Assembly (NCBI RefSeq): GCF_012432095.1
Contig: NC_081179.1
Span: forward strand, 25,179,575 to 25,243,574
Source of the DNA: Onychostoma macrolepis
Lineage: Eukaryota; Chordata; Actinopteri; Cypriniformes; Cyprinidae
DNA length: 64,000 nt
Reading direction: 5' to 3'
Each line of letters begins with the position of its first letter. Position 1 is the stretch's first letter. Of the stretch, positions 10,471 to 20,754 are shown in pieces. A program made the translations under genes and the position numbers. A model generated the notes under the pieces. It saw only the letters and a list, made by a program, of their open reading frames with translations. It made no database searches and was not told the origin of the DNA.

Positions 10471-11495
10471 AACATTAAAAACCTTACTGTTCGAAAACGT
10501 TTGACTGATAGTGTACAATGAACAGAGAAGACAGCACTGTAATAATTTCAGACTTTATTGTAGATGTTTTGATAGAGTGGGCTCTCCCTCAGTCTCCGAG
10601 CCTGCTTCTGCCTCATCTTCAATGGAAGTATAAGTATTAGACATTTAATTTAATATTTTACAGCATAAATTTATATTATAGCCTATACTAATAAACAGCT
10701 CATTTAGAACATTTATATTAGGCTACCATTTTAACTATTATAGGCCTAATAATATAGTTTTAATAAAATATTGTAAATGTGTTAGATTAGTAACTAAGTG
10801 ATTATAATAGGAAATATACTTAATTACAAGAATTAAAGTGTGACAAACTGCTGAATATTGTATATGTTGATATAGCTGCTGGCTTACTGGAGCTTTGAAT
10901 TCATGTTTGCGATGCTGAACTGCCTTTAGCAGCCTTCCTTTGCTCTTTCTCTCTCTGTCTCTTTCTCCTTTTCATGAACGTGAAGGCATTGCTTTTTGTT
11001 TGTTTGTTTTGTTTTTCTGAAGTGTGCCAACAACAGCAAATTTGGTGTTATTTTATATGAGATCTTATCGGGTGCAATAATTTGATTAGACATTCTAAGA
11101 ACGTGGATATTCTGTACAAGTTATTAGAAGACCGAGAGCGAATCATTACCGACAGAAATACAAAAACAAACTATCAAATTATTAATTCAGCAGATCAACC
11201 ACCGACTTTCTTTTGCTCATGTTGTGCTTATAATTCAGTGCATTTTAATACAAGCACAGTTTATACAACAATATAACTCAGTTGATTAATTCCAGCGATA
11301 TCATTTGTAGTCACACAATCTCTGTTTGAAATTGTGTTTTGAGTTGAATATCTCACTTAACTAAAATGCAAAGACATTATTTAGGGATATAAAACTACTG
11401 GAGTTAAAGCAGAAAATATCTTAATATGTTTGCTTCTTTTATGAGGTTTCATTGAAATGTAGTGTTTGTGAATGTGTTGTGTTTGTCTCCTGCAG
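10471..11495. other. Intron-like DNA upstream of CL1
   Basis: It matches 21871-22902 in unit 2 nearly base for base. No J segment or coding exon is seen. A conserved 64-codon open frame at 11082-11276 is identical in the two units because the duplication is recent, and has no Ig or other motif. Confidence 0.6.
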
Positions 11496-11809
11496 CTGGT
11501 CCCACACTGAAGCCCTCAGTGTCTCTGCTGCCGCCCTCTTCTCTGCAGATCTCTGGAGGTTCAGCCGCACTGCTCTGCCTGCTCAGCTCTTACTCTCCAC
11601 AGGGGGCGCAGGTGAGCTGGACACTGGACGGCTCAGAGGTCACCGAGGGGGTTGTGACCAGCGCAGAGAGCGAGCAGAACGGCCGCTACAGCCGCAGTAG
11701 CGTCCTGACCCTCAGCAAAGCACGCTGGGAAGCGGGAGAGGAGTATGTCTGCAAAGTAACACATGCTGGAGCTCCTCATGAGGCCTCGTTCCACAAGAGT
11801 CTCTGTTAG
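11496..11809 (+). CDS. Immunoglobulin light chain constant exon CL1
   Basis: Preceded by a good acceptor (GTTTGTCTCCTGCAG), open and ending at TAG. The J donor at 20640 supplies the first base of the split codon, as in other light chains. It is a C1-type Ig domain of about 103 residues: PSVSLLPPSS opens strand A, the first cysteine is in SAALLCLLSS, the Trp in QVSWTLDGSEV, the second cysteine in EEYVCKVTH, and the chain ends in Cys (KSLC), which pairs with heavy chain. The exon is intact, but its unit has no detectable J, so it could be used only by rearrangement or splicing across units. The 12/23 layout fits a kappa-like teleost isotype; the exact isotype was not resolved. Confidence 0.92.
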
Positions 11810-12006
11810 TCGCTCGCAGTGCTGATGTTTCTCCAGCGAGCGCTGCTCTCTCCTGAAGATGAGCCGTATCTGAGTGTCCTGTGTCAGGCAGGATTCACAT
11901 GAGTCTAGTGCTGCAGCTGTAGTCATTTACAACTCAATACTGAAAGAGAGCTCTAGTGTCGAAGCACTGGCTGATCTTTCAATCTGCTGTGTTTGCTGCA
12001 ACATTC

Positions 12007-12012
12007 AATAAA
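12007..12012 (+). terminator. CL1 polyadenylation signal
   Basis: AATAAA about 200 bp after the CL1 stop codon, in CATTCAATAAAGC. The same signal is present in unit 2 at 23411-23416. Confidence 0.75.
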
Positions 12013-12210
12013 GCTTCTCAACAAACTCCATTTGTGTCTGACAACATCATTCAACTAACAGATGAAGATGCATGTAGTGTTTGTTCAGGTGTTTTCAGAA
12101 GCTCGATCAGTAGCAGTAAATCTAGTCAAATAAAGCTCTTGGGGTTTGAACATGGTCTCTGGAGACAGAGCTGCTCTATTCTGAGAGGATCACAATCACT
12201 CACCCTGACG

Positions 12211-12218
12211 ATGCAAAT
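12211..12218 (+). promoter_or_regulatory. Perfect Ig octamer 3' of CL1
   Basis: ATGCAAAT, a perfect octamer, about 400 bp 3' of the CL1 stop, in the context CTGACGATGCAAATGA. The V promoters in this window have CTGACGATGCAAAG. It is therefore either a 3' enhancer element or a relic of a minus-strand V promoter. It is conserved at 23615-23622. Confidence 0.5.
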
Positions 12219-12309
12219 GAGATTTTCAGCCCACGCTCCCAGAGTCACTGTTTGATTGGTTACATGATCTGGACTGAAACACACCAGTTTCACTTCTGCT
12301 GTAGTCAAG

Positions 12310-12531
12310 CAGCCCAGGTGAAAAGGAAATATATTTAAATTGTGCTTTTTTGGACATAGTATATTTAAATTATGCTATACTAAATGCATATTAAATGTAT
12401 TATTTTAAAACAATAAATATATTAAGCATATTTCAAGATATGCTTAAGATCAAGTTTATGATATTTACAATACATTTTAATATATTAATTTGTGTTAAAC
12501 TGTATTTCTTCACAATCCCTTTAAAATATTC
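12310..12531. repeat. AT-rich interspersed repeat
   Basis: It begins CCCAGGTGAAAAGG and continues with AT-rich repeats of ATATTTAAAT type. A related inverted end, CTTTTCACCTGGG, occurs at 36337-36351 after the N gap, so this is one end of a dispersed element. No gene is present. Confidence 0.5.
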
Positions 12532-13441
12532 GGTCCCAGTTTATATTAGGTGGTCTTAACTATTATGTACTTACATTCAAAATTAATAATTTGATACAAT
12601 GCACTTATTGTGTACACACGTTTTTACATTGCACTTAAATAAATAATAATAAAAAAAACTGCATGTAGTTACATCTGTAATTAATTTCTGTAATTACATT
12701 TATAGTTTACACGGTGGACCCTCACACCTTCACCCACCCTTAAATCTGCTCATACCGCCAAACCTGTCCCTTGTCACGGATCAGTCAGGCCCTTCACTCC
12801 ACCAATCACAGCGTTCCACCTCACCAGAGTTGTAACCACGCACACCTGCACCTGATCACAGCCTCATCAACACCCACTACAAAAGATTCTCACCAAACAC
12901 ACCACACTGTCCAATCTCGTTTTGACAATGTGGACTCTATCATCGCTGAACCTAACTACCAAGAGTTATATCCTTCCAAGCTTATATCCTTACCTTGTGT
13001 ACCTTACCTCCTGTGTTCTACCTCCTTGTGTTGTCTTCTCCTCCTAGAGCTCCGACCATCAGGGTGTGTGTTGCCACGGATCCCCTCGTCTCGTCATCCA
13101 GATACGCTGTGGGAAAAGAACACAGTCATCATTTCTCACCACTCCTCGAGTTACACGCTTCTAAGATCATCTACTCACCTCACCATCAACGATACACACC
13201 ATAGTGCTCCACCTGTTAAATAAAGTCACTTCTGTTTCACCTCTTACCTCCGTGTTCGAGCCTATATCGTAACATCCCTAACCTTAGAAATATCCACCTC
13301 GATAGCAGCAAAAGTGTTTTACAACACAATATGAACACAATAAGTGCATTCATTCATTCATTCATTATTTATTTATTATTATTTATTCATTTTTTTAATG
13401 TAAGTACATATAGTTAAGGCCACCAAGTATGAAGTGGGACC
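12532..13441. mobile_element. hAT-like MITE split by a solo LTR (unit 1)
   Basis: Terminal inverted repeats GGTCCCAGTTTATATTAGGT and the inverse of TAAGGCCACC...GTGGGACC. The flanks AAATATTC and AAATATTG are a 7/8 match, consistent with an 8-bp hAT-type target duplication. Its body is interrupted by the solo LTR at 12772-13274. No transposase is present. A simple ATTC run lies near 13349. Confidence 0.75.
12772..13274 (+). mobile_element. Solo LTR, 503 bp (unit 1)
   Basis: It starts TGTCACGGATC and ends TCGTAACA, with a perfect 5-bp target duplication TCCCT on both sides (12767-12771 and 13275-13279). AATAAA occurs near the 3' end. Solo LTRs form by recombination between the two LTRs of a retroelement. 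The orthologous copy at 24173-24675 has the same site, so insertion predates the duplication. Open frames inside it are chance. Confidence 0.9.
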
Positions 13442-14298
13442 AAATATTGATTTTATACTTTTTATACTTTTTAATGTGATTCAAGCAACAAAAAAAAAAT
13501 TCATTTTTCAGTATTCAAAATTTTATAAAAGGTCCAAAATCATTCAAAATAAATGATTAAACATAAACATAAAATGCTAGAGTACAGCAGGTACAGCAGC
13601 ATATATATCTTGACCAAAATACATAATAAATGAAAGACCAGTGAAATGCTATGGCAGAGCTCTTTTTATCCATTTGAAGAACATTTCAGTTATACCTGTA
13701 TTTTTGAAAATAACATGAATATAACATCATTGAATATATAAGCATCAACATACATTTTCCTGAAGAAAAAAAGTTACTGAAAAACAAAATACAGAAGTGA
13801 ACAACAGCATATTTACAAACGTAAGCCTGCAAATGACTGAACCAGACAAAGAAACAGAAGAGTTTAAATGTCATTTTCATCTTCAAGTGGATTGTCACTT
13901 CTTTGAGAATGACTTGCATTTTCAGCAGCTGAGGGTTTGCAATTCAGACACTGTATTAAAGATTAAAGACTGCTTTATCACATGCACGGCCTGTGAAAGG
14001 GAAAAATAATTCATAAAATTAACCAATGATTAACAGTTTTGCATCTGTTATATATGTATTATAATTTTATATGTTTATATAATTTATATTTATTTGATTT
14101 TAATTCAATATTAAAATTAAGCATGCTTATTATAATGCTTAATCATAGTTGACATTTAGGTTTTTTTATATAATACGTGAACATTGAAAATCTTTATTGT
14201 CCACACATGTGGAAATTCATCTTCGCCCAACAATAACATACACCACAAATACACTTAACTTCACAGTGCAATACACAAGACATACAGGGACTTCTTGC
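13442..14298. other. AT-rich non-coding DNA (unit 1)
   Basis: Matches 24842-25697. Frames on both strands (13686-13919, 13797-14009) overlap one another and are shared by both units through duplication only. No domain is recognised. Confidence 0.5.
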
Positions 14299-14565
14299 TG
14301 TTACGCGGGTCTGTGGTTGTGGCGTGGACAAAGTAAATAATAAAGAATGATGAGAGAACAAATCGCTTCAACACACTATTCCATTTAATAAACGTAATCA
14401 CGGACAACCAAAAAGGGAGAACTCAGGACTTTTAAAGGAGAGAGAACAAAAGAGCAAACAACTTAATCAAACTCAGGTGGAGATAATCACAGATAATGGG
14501 TTAACAAGGAACGGAACCAAACCAAATAAGGACAACGGGGATCACAGACAGGCAGACATGTAACA
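14299..14565. mobile_element. Solo LTR-like insertion, 267 bp (unit 1)
   Basis: It begins TGTTACGCGG and ends CATGTAACA, flanked by a perfect 5-bp duplication CTTGC (14294-14298 and 14566-14570). It has TG...CA ends and an internal AATAAA. The same insertion with the same flanks is at 25698-25964. Orientation is uncertain. Confidence 0.82.
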
Positions 14566-14845
14566 CTTGCCTCATGCATTACAGACACACAGGACATAAC
14601 ATTAATATATAGAGATAGGCTAATAACACTAAAAGAAAAAAAGAAAAGGATAAATAACTAAGTAATATTAATAAACATTGTAATTTTATACAAGAATGCA
14701 CTTATAGCATATAGCACATATAGCTATAGTATACTTACATAGTAGTGAATTAATGTGCTTCATAAAATACATTAAAATGTTAAAAATGATTAAAAAAAAA
14801 AGAATCTTACTTTTGAAAAGCAAACTGAAGCACATTCATTACGTA
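14566..14845. other. AT-rich non-coding DNA
   Basis: Matches 25965-26240 in unit 2. Nothing recognised. Confidence 0.5.
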
Positions 14846-15060
14846 CACTGTAAAAAAATTGCTGTAAAATTTACAGTAACTTACTGGCAATTTTGGTTGC
14901 CAGTAAGACTGTACATTTACAAGAGTACTGTAAATCAATAATAACAATTGTACTGTTAAAAATACAACAAAGTCTTCTATCGCTGTAAAATTACATTTAT
15001 GAATGTGAGTGAAATTACAAAAGCACAATAAATTACAGTGAAGATTTTTCACTGCTGTGA
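14846..15060. mobile_element. Hairpin MITE (ACACTGTAAAAAA family)
   Basis: It begins ACACTGTAAAAAAATTGCTG and contains a perfect internal stem, TTACTGGCAA facing TTGCCAGTAA. Repeated TTACAGT and ACTGTAAA motifs occur in both orientations. The copy in unit 2 is at about 26245-26455. This is a typical short fish non-autonomous element. Confidence 0.55.
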
Positions 15061-15359
15061 TGGTGTGTGAACATTTGGTTAACTTATTTCATTTGAGTTC
15101 ACTGAGAAGGAATATTTCTTAATATAAAACTTCAAACACTTAATGTGTAATAGTAAAGTAACTAAAAACATGACTTTAACTCAAATCAATGCAGTTTATC
15201 GTCAGCTATAGCACACATGTATGTGATGAAGTAACAAAGAGATCATCACTACATCAACTCCACAGTTACTGCCTTTTAATAAAGCAGCAGAACATCAGTG
15301 TTTGTGGCTCATCATTGACTGAAGCACAGAAGAGCTCCGGATTACGTCTCCGTCAACAG

Positions 15360-16965
15360 CCCACTAAACATTAGACGTCTAACGATGTGCAAACTAGGTC
15401 CGCTATTTGGACGTCTAACCAAGACCCCATTTGGAAGTCAATATGCAGTTCAACATTTGAACGTCGGACTAGGTAACTTTTTTTGGACATCGAAGGCATG
15501 TGCAGAAAATATCAACATGGTTAATGAATATCAATATATGAGGAGTCTGCACAGGCCTAGGAATATCATTTTATCCTGATCTATTCAAGTGATTTTATCT
15601 ATTTTTGTTTAATATTTTATTTTACCCAATAAAAAAATGTGATTTAGAGATTGAGTTGAAGTCATTTTCTTCACAGTTGAAATATTTTATCATGTAATTT
15701 AAAATGTATTGAGCACCACATAAAATCATCAAATCAGGTCAGGTACAGGTTTCCAAAAAAAAAAAAAAAAAAAACTTAACTTAAGAGTTGGAGATGATAT
15801 TGCATATTAGCACATTAACTTCATCCAGAGGAATTAATAAAGAAATATAAATGGGGCCCAGTTCCGACCCACAAAACACATTCGGTTAAGCACTTTAATT
15901 TTTATTGTTGTACATTTGTTGTTGTGATACAGACCCACGCAAGGTGGGCTGTGCAACTTTGTTATTATTATTATTATTATTTTATTTGTACTTTTTTTGT
16001 ATTTTACCACCAGTGTTGATTTTAGAAAGTTTGCGCAACATTGAAGTGATGTATGCAAGCCATTAAATTCATGTTCCTAGATTTTAATGGTAGTTGGCAG
16101 GAAATTTAACTAGTCAAAGCTTATTATTGACGTTTGTGCCAGTTAAAAACAAAGATGGAAATTGCATTGCTCCCCTCACCTTAGAGGGTTACCTATGAGC
16201 ATGCCGCTCCTTCTGAGCGTCTGAGTTCCCTCTCATGATGAGAGTTGGGTTCTCCGCTCCCCTAGAGCTCTGTGTCCCATATGCTCTCCTTGTGGGTCGA
16301 GCTGGCATTGCTCCCCTCACCATGAGGGTCACCTATGAGCATGCCACTCCCTTCTGAGCGTCTGAGTTCCCTCTCATGCTGAGAGTTGGGTTCTCCGCTC
16401 TCCAGAGCTATGTTGTTGGTCGAGCTAGCATTGCTCCCCTCACCTTAGAGTCCCCTCGAAAGGGAACGTCTCAGGTTACATATGTAACCATGGTTCCCTG
16501 AGTAGGGAACGAGACACTGCGTCCTCTAGGCTCGGTGCCATGCTTTGGACGCAAGCTTCAGACGAAGAAGAGAATGACGTATTTTCCCGGCACCCCTTTA
16601 TACTGTGGTCGTGCCGGTAGTGACGTCATAGGCTGTCGCCGGCCAACATGTGGTGTTTTTGTATATATGCTTCAGACACGGGTCACGCTGACGGCGTTCC
16701 CCATAGCGACCCCTAGAGGACGCAGTTCGAAGTTCCCTCGAAGGGAACCTGTTTCCTGTAGCAGTTAATTTTCCTGTAGCCGTTATGTACAGAGCCTATA
16801 AGCAGTATAAAATGATGTCTAAAATGAGTTTAAGTTTGATGTAGAAAAGACATCCACAATGACCACATTTGGCCTACAATTAGCCCTTATACAGAGGTCC
16901 TGTGGACGTCAATACTGGACGTTCGTTAGACAAAAGACGTCGTTTGGACATGTCTTTGCGCAGTG
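15360..16965. mobile_element. Composite repeat with GACGTC-rich ends (unit 1)
   Basis: The left part repeats TTTGGACGTCTAAC-type motifs (15366-15480). The right part has GGACGTCAATACTGGACG and GTTAGACAAAAGACGTC (16906-16945), roughly inverse. In between lie a poly-A tract near 15756, an ATT microsatellite near 15965 and the nested repeat at 16160-16770. The unit 2 copy is at about 26766-28360. No transposase is seen. Confidence 0.5.
16160..16770. repeat. Tandem and palindromic repeat block
   Basis: Two direct copies of a ~140-bp unit beginning ATTGCTCCCCTCACC and containing GAGCATGCC and GAGCGTCTGAGTTCCCTCTC. Next comes an element whose ends are inverse: CCCCTCGAAAGGGAACGTCT near 16451 and GTTCCCTCGAAGGGAACC near 16732. 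It contains the perfect 16-bp palindrome GGTTACATATGTAACC. The copy in unit 2 is at 27558-28145. Confidence 0.65.
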
Positions 16966-17245
16966 GGAGATCACCAACGGCTTAGTGGTTATTGTTTGTG
17001 GCTGTTTCAATTCGTGATTTATTCTGTTTAAGAAAATTCTCTGCAGCGTAGGAGAGGTATATGCTATTTATTTTGATCTGATTTTGCGATGTCTGTGATT
17101 GTTTGATCTGATGCTCCTTATATTCTTTATGCTCTTCTTTAATAAATTATTTAAATGTGTGTTGTTTTGGTGATCTGTTGGCTGTGTCCGGAATCCCGTT
17201 AACATCATCCGTTCGCATCTCACCCTATTAAAATGGGCCATAACA
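16966..17245 (+). mobile_element. 3' part of a retroelement 5' LTR (unit 1)
   Basis: The sequence ends CCATAACA immediately before a primer binding site and contains AATAAA near 17141. An LTR should therefore end at 17245. Its 5' boundary was not found. The unit 2 copy ends at 28637. Confidence 0.6.
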
Positions 17246-17247
17246 AA

Positions 17248-17260
17248 TGGGGGCTCGTCC
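17248..17260 (+). other. Primer binding site, tRNA-Pro type
   Basis: TGGGGGCTCGTCC lies 2 bp after the LTR end. It matches over 13 bases the tRNA-Pro primer binding site used by many gammaretrovirus-like elements. The copy in unit 2 is at 28640-28652. Confidence 0.75.
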
Positions 17261-17348
17261 TGTGGTATGTATATTCCTTCTCGTTTGGCTTGTAATTAAT
17301 CATTTTGATTGGCAGTTTCTTCTTGTGTGTCGGGGAGAGGAATATAAA

Positions 17349-17538
17349 ATGGAGTTTAGTATTGAGGTATTTCGACAGAAACCTTCTTATGAAATTTTAA
17401 GTTTATGTCATAAAAACGATCTTTATGTGATTGCTGATTGTTATGACATTCCTATCACAAAAACAGCTCGTAAAAAAGAAGTGTGTGAGGTGATAGAAGT
17501 GGCTTTAGTACAGCAAGGTGTGTTATCAGCAGTTCAAG
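17349..17538 (+). pseudogene. Retroelement gag N-terminus, truncated (unit 1)
   Basis: An ATG shortly after the primer site opens a frame beginning MEFSIEVFRQKPSYEILSLC. It has a Lys/Arg-rich stretch TKTARKKEV and hydrophobic helix-like spacing, as found at the start of gag in fish LTR elements. Homology to unit 2 stops at about 17538, where the sequence jumps to DNA found 500 bp inside the hAT of unit 2. A deletion has therefore removed the rest of this gag and the left end of the hAT. Only a remnant remains. Confidence 0.65.
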
Positions 17539-17965
17539 TATTTTCTGTTTCTGTTGTCAGACATAAATTAATAAAATACTACTTGTCTGTCTGGGTAACA
17601 AAAACTGTTGACTGATATGTGACTTTAAGAGCCAAAGATAGTGCATTAAATGTTGCCCAAATTTGTAATAATTCACAGATCAACTGATAAAAGGGCTCTA
17701 CGCTTACTTTTCTTTTTAGGAGCACGGTCAAAAATTTAGGAGCACCTTCTAATCAATAATTAAAAATTCTGATAAAAAATTAACCTTCCCATTACGAGGT
17801 GATATTTGACTCCTTAAAGTGATTTACAGGGAATTTTGTTTTTACCTTTATAATGGCATTTTTCTAACTTTATTAAAATTATGTCATCTTTTATTTATCA
17901 ATTAAAAAATGTATAAGCTTTTTAACATTTCTAATTAAAACAACAGAATAAAAAGTATAATAAGA
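17539..17965. mobile_element. hAT fragment, both ends missing (unit 1)
   Basis: Matches 29461-29895, an internal part of the hAT at 28964-31258. The left junction is to gag and the right junction (near 17970) is to the minisatellite, at GTTAACATC, a short shared sequence. Unit 1 has therefore lost its hAT ends and the TMED6 exon 4 that would have opened unit 2. Confidence 0.75.
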
Positions 17966-17969
17966 ATAA

Positions 17970-18055
17970 GTTAACATCGCTGTTAACATCAACCCCAAAT
18001 CAGCAGAGGGAGACAAACACGGGAGACAAGCCCTGCTGTTAACATCAACCCACAT
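17970..18055. repeat. Minisatellite remnant at start of unit 2
   Basis: Little more than one copy of the TMED6-derived minisatellite unit (AACATCAACCCCAAATCAGC). It marks the start of IgL unit 2 after a deletion. Confidence 0.85.
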
Positions 18056-18391
18056 CACCTGTGAGCAGAATATTTTTGAGTCATTTCCAATCAAGCTATA
18101 ATTTTACTGAATTATGAGAAAAGTGTGAAAATATCATTTGATTGTGTGAACTCCAAAAACATAATTTTCATCGCTGACATTTCAATCACAGAATGATTCT
18201 TAACACAATACATCATTTGTGATTTTCACTGTGGAAGAAGAAGAAGAAGAAAATTAGGAATTAATTTTAATGTTCTATGACACACAGAAGGAGATGTGAG
18301 GCAGAACTCATTTTGTGTAATTCTGGATTGAAAAACATGAGGACTCTGGCTGCTGTTTCCCTGCATAAGCATTGTCAGATTTCATTGGATT

Positions 18392-18993
18392 TGTCACGAA
18401 TCCTGTCCGTGGACGTCCATCTGCTTGCCACCAGAGGTCGCTCTCCCATTATATTGACTCTCACATTACACAGATTGTTACATGTCACTCCGGACTACAT
18501 TTCCCATGTTCCATTTCACTGATTACATTTACAGCTGCAGCCTATTACACACTCTATAAAAATCTGTCTCAAAAACCATTCAACGCTGAGTATTGTCTGC
18601 GTTTATCTTTCTCTTAAGCGATAGTGACTTTACGGAGCCGTTCTGTATTTTCTTGAGTTTATTTTTAGTCAGTCCTGTTTTTTAATTTTTTAATTTATTT
18701 ATTTATTTTCTACCTGTTTAACTTGCGTCTTGATCCTAGCCTGGTTTACCTCATCCTGTCTGATCTCTGCCTGCCCTGATGCTTATAGCCTGTCTTGGAT
18801 TTACCCTTTGCCTTGCTGTTTCAGACTGTGTTTGCACCTCGCCTGGACTATTTCCCATTTCTGGATTCTCCGTTTGTCTCGCCTGTGCCATACCTGTTTG
18901 CTGGTGTTTTGACCATGCCTGTTTCTGACCTTGTCTGTGAATAAAAGCTTACAAATGGATCTGCACGCCTCTCGTCTCGTTCACCCCATTACA
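18392..18993 (+). mobile_element. Solo LTR, 602 bp, unique to unit 2
   Basis: It begins TGTCACGAATCC and ends CCCCATTACA, flanked by perfect 5-bp duplications GGATT (18387-18391 and 18994-18998). It contains a TATA-like CTATAAAAATC near 18554 and AATAAA near 18940. The paralogous site in unit 1 (around 8965) is empty and has one GGATT, which is direct evidence of insertion after the units separated. Confidence 0.95.
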
Positions 18994-19210
18994 GGATTGT
19001 TTAATGGTGGAACATTTTGAATGATGAATTAAATACATCCATGGTGAAGTTATGAGTGAAAAACACATTAAAGATCCAGAAAGATTCATAAATCATTACA
19101 AGACTTTAACATTTTTGAGTAAATGACACTGTTATAAGAAATAACCTCCATCAGCAGCTGCAGTATCTCTCAGCTGTATCAGTGCAGTCACTGTGACGCT
19201 GACTGACGGA

Positions 19211-19238
19211 GGTTTTTGTACGACTCTTTATCACTGTG
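19211..19238 (-). promoter_or_regulatory. VL2 recombination signal, 12-bp spacer
   Basis: Minus strand: heptamer CACAGTG, spacer of 12 bp, nonamer ACAAAAACC, directly after the VL2 exon. It is identical in form to the VL1 signal and compatible with the 23-bp signal of J at 20567. Confidence 0.95.
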
Positions 19239-19556
19239 TGAACACATATTTACTGTTGATATAGTGTAAACTCTGACAGTAATAATCTCCTGTATCTTCA
19301 GTCTGGACTCCACTGATGGTCAGAGTGAATTTTTTTCCAGTACTTGCTGTTCCACTGCCACTGAATCTAGATGGAGTTCCTGACTGGAGGCTGTTTATGT
19401 AATATATGAGGAGTTTAGGAGCTTCTCCAGGTTTCTGCTGATACCAGTATAAGTGGGTGCTGTATATTCCTACATCTATATGACACTCTATTGTAGCTGT
19501 TTGACCGAGCTGGACAGTTTTAACTTCAGGTTGAGTCAAAGTGACTCCTCTGGATT
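19239..19556 (-). CDS. Immunoglobulin light chain V segment, VL2 exon 2
   Basis: An open V exon on the minus strand from the acceptor TTTATTTTATTCAG to the heptamer. Key residues: first Cys in TATIECHIDVG, Trp in HLYWYQQKPGEAPKLL, framework 3 SRFSGSGTASTGKKFTLTIS, second Cys in TGDYYCQSLHY. It is very close to VL1, differing in CDR1 (TH for NL), CDR2 region and CDR3 (LHYINSKYVF), as expected of recent duplicates. It lies 1.37 kb from J and in opposite orientation, so inversional joining to J at 20606 is the natural rearrangement. Confidence 0.95.
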
Positions 19557-19681
19557 CTGAATAAAATAAAATAAAGTCAGTTTGTCAATAAATCACCTTT
19601 AAAGCAGAATATTGGTAGCCTGTATTAAAATGGTAATAAACAACAATGGCTTATTATTGATATCAAAACTTAATATTCCAC

Positions 19682-19730
19682 CTTGAATAAAAGCTGCAAT
19701 GGTCCAGATGAGGATGATGATGTTGTTCAT
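19682..19730 (-). CDS. VL2 leader exon
   Basis: Signal peptide MNNIIILIWTIAAFIQ from the minus-strand ATG at 19730, ending CAAG before GT. It splices in phase to 19556. Confidence 0.93.
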
Positions 19731-19803
19731 TGTAGTTGTTTTGTCTTGTGTGATGATGAAGATTGTGTTGTGTTCTGCTCTCAGTCATGAAGTGTTAAAC
19801 TCA

Positions 19804-19854
19804 CAGCACTATAAACACTCTCAGAGCACTGAAGCATGTGCTGACGATGCAAAG
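19804..19854 (-). promoter_or_regulatory. VL2 promoter: octamer and TATA-like box
   Basis: Octamer-like ATGCAAAG at 19847-19854 (plus strand) and TTTATAG on the minus strand near 19810, as in VL1. Confidence 0.75.
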
Positions 19855-19879
19855 AAGGGGCAGGATTTACAACAGCTTT

Positions 19880-20566
19880 ATTTTAAGGAGATGTCGTTAC
19901 AACTGTTACATGTACAGTACTTACTCTAACAACAACAGTAAATTATGCATAATTTCAAGTAATTAAACCAAAACCAAAACCCTAACCATAATCCCAAAGT
20001 AAGTTTAAAGTAATTATTATTACTCAGTATTTATTCATGTAATTACAACATCACCTTTAAATAAAGTATAGCATATCAAAATAATAACTTTACACTGAAT
20101 GCAGCAAAGCCTTTTAGAATCACCCTCTTCAGAAATATTTCTCACCCATAATTCATTTATAATATTCATTTATTTTATATCATATGATATTCACGAGGGA
20201 GGACCACCATTATGTAGAATAAAGCAGCTATTTCTAAACCTTATAACATATAAGCAAGATTAATTACTCTTTGACACAATGATAAATTGATTTCAACTGA
20301 ATAAACTTAAAACAAGATTGCACAATGAATATAGATTAATGTCTGAAATCAATATTTATTCAGTGGTGAGTCAATATCATATTGTTATGTGAGACAGAAA
20401 TACATTTTACGTTTTAAAAATATTTTGTGTGAAGGAGTTTTACATTTGAAAACATTTGACAAAAACTATATTATTCAGGGTTGTCATCATCTGAGGTGTT
20501 TCTACTATCAGTGTGTTGAAGTGTTTCTCTCTCTGCTGGAGTTTGTGTTCACTCGAGTGGAATAGA
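19880..20566. other. V-J intervening DNA (unit 2 only)
   Basis: AT-rich sequence between the divergent VL2 promoter and J, absent from unit 1. No further V, J or gene is recognised. A start of sterile J-C transcription could lie here, but no clear element is visible. Confidence 0.4.
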
Positions 20567-20605
20567 GGTTTTTGTACGAGTGTTTCATTAGATTGTATCA
20601 CTGTG
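20567..20605 (+). promoter_or_regulatory. J recombination signal, 23-bp spacer
   Basis: Nonamer GGTTTTTGT (20567-20575), a 23-bp spacer, and heptamer CACTGTG (20599-20605), immediately before the J coding sequence. The 23-bp spacer pairs with the 12-bp spacers of all three V segments here. Confidence 0.95.
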
Positions 20606-20640
20606 GAGGACTTTCGGTGGAGGAACTAAACTGCTGCTCG
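20606..20640 (+). CDS. Immunoglobulin light chain J segment
   Basis: A 35-bp J segment reading RTFGGGTKLLL in the frame set by the FGXG motif, followed by the donor GTAAGT. The split last codon (G) joins CL at CT. This is the only J recognised in the window. It lies 2.26 kb upstream of CL2. CL2 is frameshifted, whereas the intact CL1 lies upstream of J and so is out of reach without rearrangement. Confidence 0.93.
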
Positions 20641-20754
20641 GTAAGTCTCTAATTTAATTCTCCACTGCAAACATTCAGTTTAGATTGTGTACAATTATTA
20701 TTATTTAAAAAAAAAAAAAATTGAACCAGAAAAAAAAAATCTAACACTTATATT

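Noticed and set aside
11082..11276. Identical 64-codon frame upstream of each CL
   Set aside because: Conserved only because the units are recent duplicates; it lies in intronic DNA and has no domain or splice logic.
12771..13223. 150-codon open frame
   Set aside because: Lies entirely inside the solo LTR with TCCCT target duplications; composition is that of the LTR, with no protein similarity seen.
16535..16768. 77-codon frame in the tandem/palindromic block
   Set aside because: Repeat-derived; no similarity, and truncated differently in the two units.
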